In this document: positions 6,570-7,491 of the stretch, one piece after another
Position numbering within the stretch: position 1 is the stretch's first letter
Layout of the letters: the number at the start of each line of letters is the position of its first letter
Assembly: GCA_031278795.1 (NCBI GenBank)
Contig: JAITJT010000100.1
Span: 1-7,491 of the forward strand
Source of the DNA: Deltaproteobacteria bacterium
GTDB lineage: Bacteria > Desulfobacterota > Desulfarculia > Adiutricales > Adiutricaceae
Direction of reading: 5' to 3'
Length of the DNA stretch: 7,491 nucleotides
The notes under the pieces: generated by a model
What the model was told of the DNA's origin: nothing
What the model saw: only the letters and a program-made list of their open reading frames with translations
Database searches by the model: none
Position numbers and translations under genes: made by a program

Positions 6570-6797
6570 ATGAGCTCATATTATTTGCCAAAGCTCTTGA
6601 TTCCAGTGAATAATGGAAAGAGGCAATATTACCCTTATTATACACAAAAGAATTCTTTTCTATTTTAAATATTTTAGCTAATCAAGAAAACCATTTTAGA
6701 AAGCCTAGGAGATAATATCTTCCATACATTAATGTTTGATGAAACAATAGTAGTGATGAACGGTATTATCAGGAAAAATGTTACAAAACGCTCATGA
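6570..6797 (+). pseudogene. Possible relic coding frame, interrupted by two stops
   Basis: One frame reads ATG at 6570 through 32 codons (with PKLLIPVNNGKRQYYPYY), stops at 6666-6668, has a second stop at 6675-6677, then stays open through 6678-6797 (with ESLGDNIFHTLMFDETIVV). The mixed amino-acid composition is more protein-like than most AT-rich translation, and both parts are in the same frame. No ribosome binding site or recognised family was found, and part of the opposite strand is also open, so chance is a real alternative. Confidence 0.2.
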
Positions 6798-6931
6798 TCG
6801 TTTCCTTTATAGAGCAATTATTCCTAAAAGTATGGGGCATATTTACGTTTTTGTTTGGATTTGTTTTTAGACAATTTTTGCCTGGGTTTTGCGGTAAGTT
6901 TTTCATGAACTTTCCTTTGACTTCCCCGTAA
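6794..6931 (+). CDS. Very short hydrophobic open frame, doubtful
   Basis: ATG 6794 opens 45 codons encoding a Phe/Leu/Val-rich peptide with one membrane-like segment (about residues 8-32). No Shine-Dalgarno precedes it and no family is recognised. AT-rich DNA often yields Phe-rich open frames by chance, so this is listed only as a candidate small membrane peptide that lies downstream of the promoter-like pair at 6527. Confidence 0.12.
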   Translation: MIVSFIEQLFLKVWGIFTFLFGFVFRQFLPGFCGKFFMNFPLTSP

Positions 6932-7094
6932 GAATTAGTGGCAAATATAATATTTTATGGAACACACAAAAACAACTGCCACTTATAATTGAAAAAAATA
7001 TTTGTTCTAACAGATCTGAATTCCATGAAATCAAAGATAAAAATTGTGCTGTTTTCACACGCACAAAAACTTACGACACTTTAAGTGACTCTTA

Positions 7095-7114
7095 ACTAAA
7101 ACGTTTATTTTAGT
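7095..7114. repeat. Perfect 7-bp inverted repeat
   Basis: ACTAAAA (7095-7101) and TTTTAGT (7108-7114) flank a 6-base loop. It could be an operator or a weak hairpin. No gene is adjacent inside the window. Confidence 0.4.
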
Positions 7115-7428
7115 ATGTCCACTCTTTGACATTTCCGATCGCCAAAAGAACCATAAGGCAGGCTGGAATTTTTTTTTAAAACTCATCACTTAAATATCTA
7201 AATAATTTTTTCTTTTTTTTCGCTCTATAATCCTTGTGTCTCATATACTTACTGTTATTTTAATAAAAGATTTTTTTTGTTTGTGTATGACTTCACCTTT
7301 TTTAATTTTTTATTTAGATCGAAAATACATTAATGCTTAATCCTAAACGCATCACGCCCCACGCAAATTGACTATTTTCTTCCATTCTTGCCAAGTGGAG
7401 ATCCCCAAACTAGTTAAACTTACTAAAC

Positions 7429-7457
7429 TTGAACTTTTCGTAATTTTTTGCGATAAT
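7429..7457 (+). promoter_or_regulatory. Promoter-like pair at the right edge
   Basis: TTGAAC (7429-7434) and GATAAT (7452-7457, five of six -10 positions) are 17 bases apart. Transcription would start near 7464 and read out of the window, suggesting a + strand gene just beyond 7491. Chance matches are common in such AT-rich DNA. Confidence 0.35.
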
Positions 7458-7491
7458 AAAAAGACTTCAGATTAGGACTTTCTAAATTCCT

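Larger units (their letters stand above)
6393..7491. other. AT-rich region without a convincing gene
   Basis: About 1.1 kb with frequent stops on both strands. It holds the 14-bp tandem repeat (6473-6532), a good promoter-like pair (6527-6555), short open frames at 6570-6668, 6678-6797 and 6794-6931 without ribosome binding sites, a 7-bp inverted repeat (7095-7114), weaker hairpins, and a promoter-like pair at the right edge (7429-7457). Confidence 0.7.

Noticed and set aside
6937..6983. AGTGGCA/TGCCACT inverted repeat as an insertion-sequence end
   Set aside because: Seven bases with a 33-base spacer is too short and too close to bound an element, and no transposase or target duplication is visible.
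7044..7066. TTGTGC...GCACAA inverted repeat as an operator or terminator
   Set aside because: The 6-bp stem with an 11-base loop has no T-tract and no adjacent gene, and such short pairs arise by chance.

Overview
The window holds three protein genes, all on the + strand, separated by long AT-rich stretches. Coding DNA is GC-rich (34 G/C in the 60 bases 4921-4980) and intergenic DNA is very AT-rich (9 G/C in 2101-2160). A signal-peptide protein resembling autotransporter passengers, a long AdhE and an APH-fold kinase suggest a Gram-negative, fermentative, probably gut- or host-associated anaerobe. The passenger resembles, from memory, autotransporters of Desulfovibrionaceae and similar gut anaerobes, while AdhE is very close to the enterobacterial enzyme. 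I cannot fix the taxon from this window.

Layout. (1) 22-2037: exported 671-residue protein made of a metzincin-like N-terminal region with a ruined HExxH site, followed by a glycine-rich beta-type passenger, with no C-terminal beta-barrel. (2) 2038-2911: 870-base gap with a terminator-like hairpin, a GC-rich island (about 2521-2660) that may be a gene relic, and a phased 13-bp tandem repeat just ahead of the next gene. (3) 2912-5530: full-length adhE, bifunctional acetaldehyde-CoA/alcohol dehydrogenase. (4) 5536-6282: small aminoglycoside-phosphotransferase-fold kinase, 5 bases after adhE and with its Shine-Dalgarno inside the adhE end, so very probably cotranscribed and translationally coupled. 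(5) 6351-6392: strong intrinsic terminator closing that operon. (6) 6393-7491: AT-rich region with no convincing gene. It holds four exact copies of a 14-bp repeat that run directly into a near-consensus sigma70-type promoter, some short open frames that may be relics, and a second promoter-like pair near the right edge that probably serves a gene outside the window.

The adhE-kinase pair is the functional core: AdhE disposes of acetyl-CoA and NADH as ethanol during fermentation, and the kinase has an unknown small-molecule substrate. No CRISPR array, tRNA, rRNA or intact mobile element was seen. The points most worth a second look are the pseudo-peptidase passenger without a barrel, the two tandem-repeat arrays flanking the operon, and the promoter that starts exactly at the end of the 14-bp array with no obvious gene behind it.
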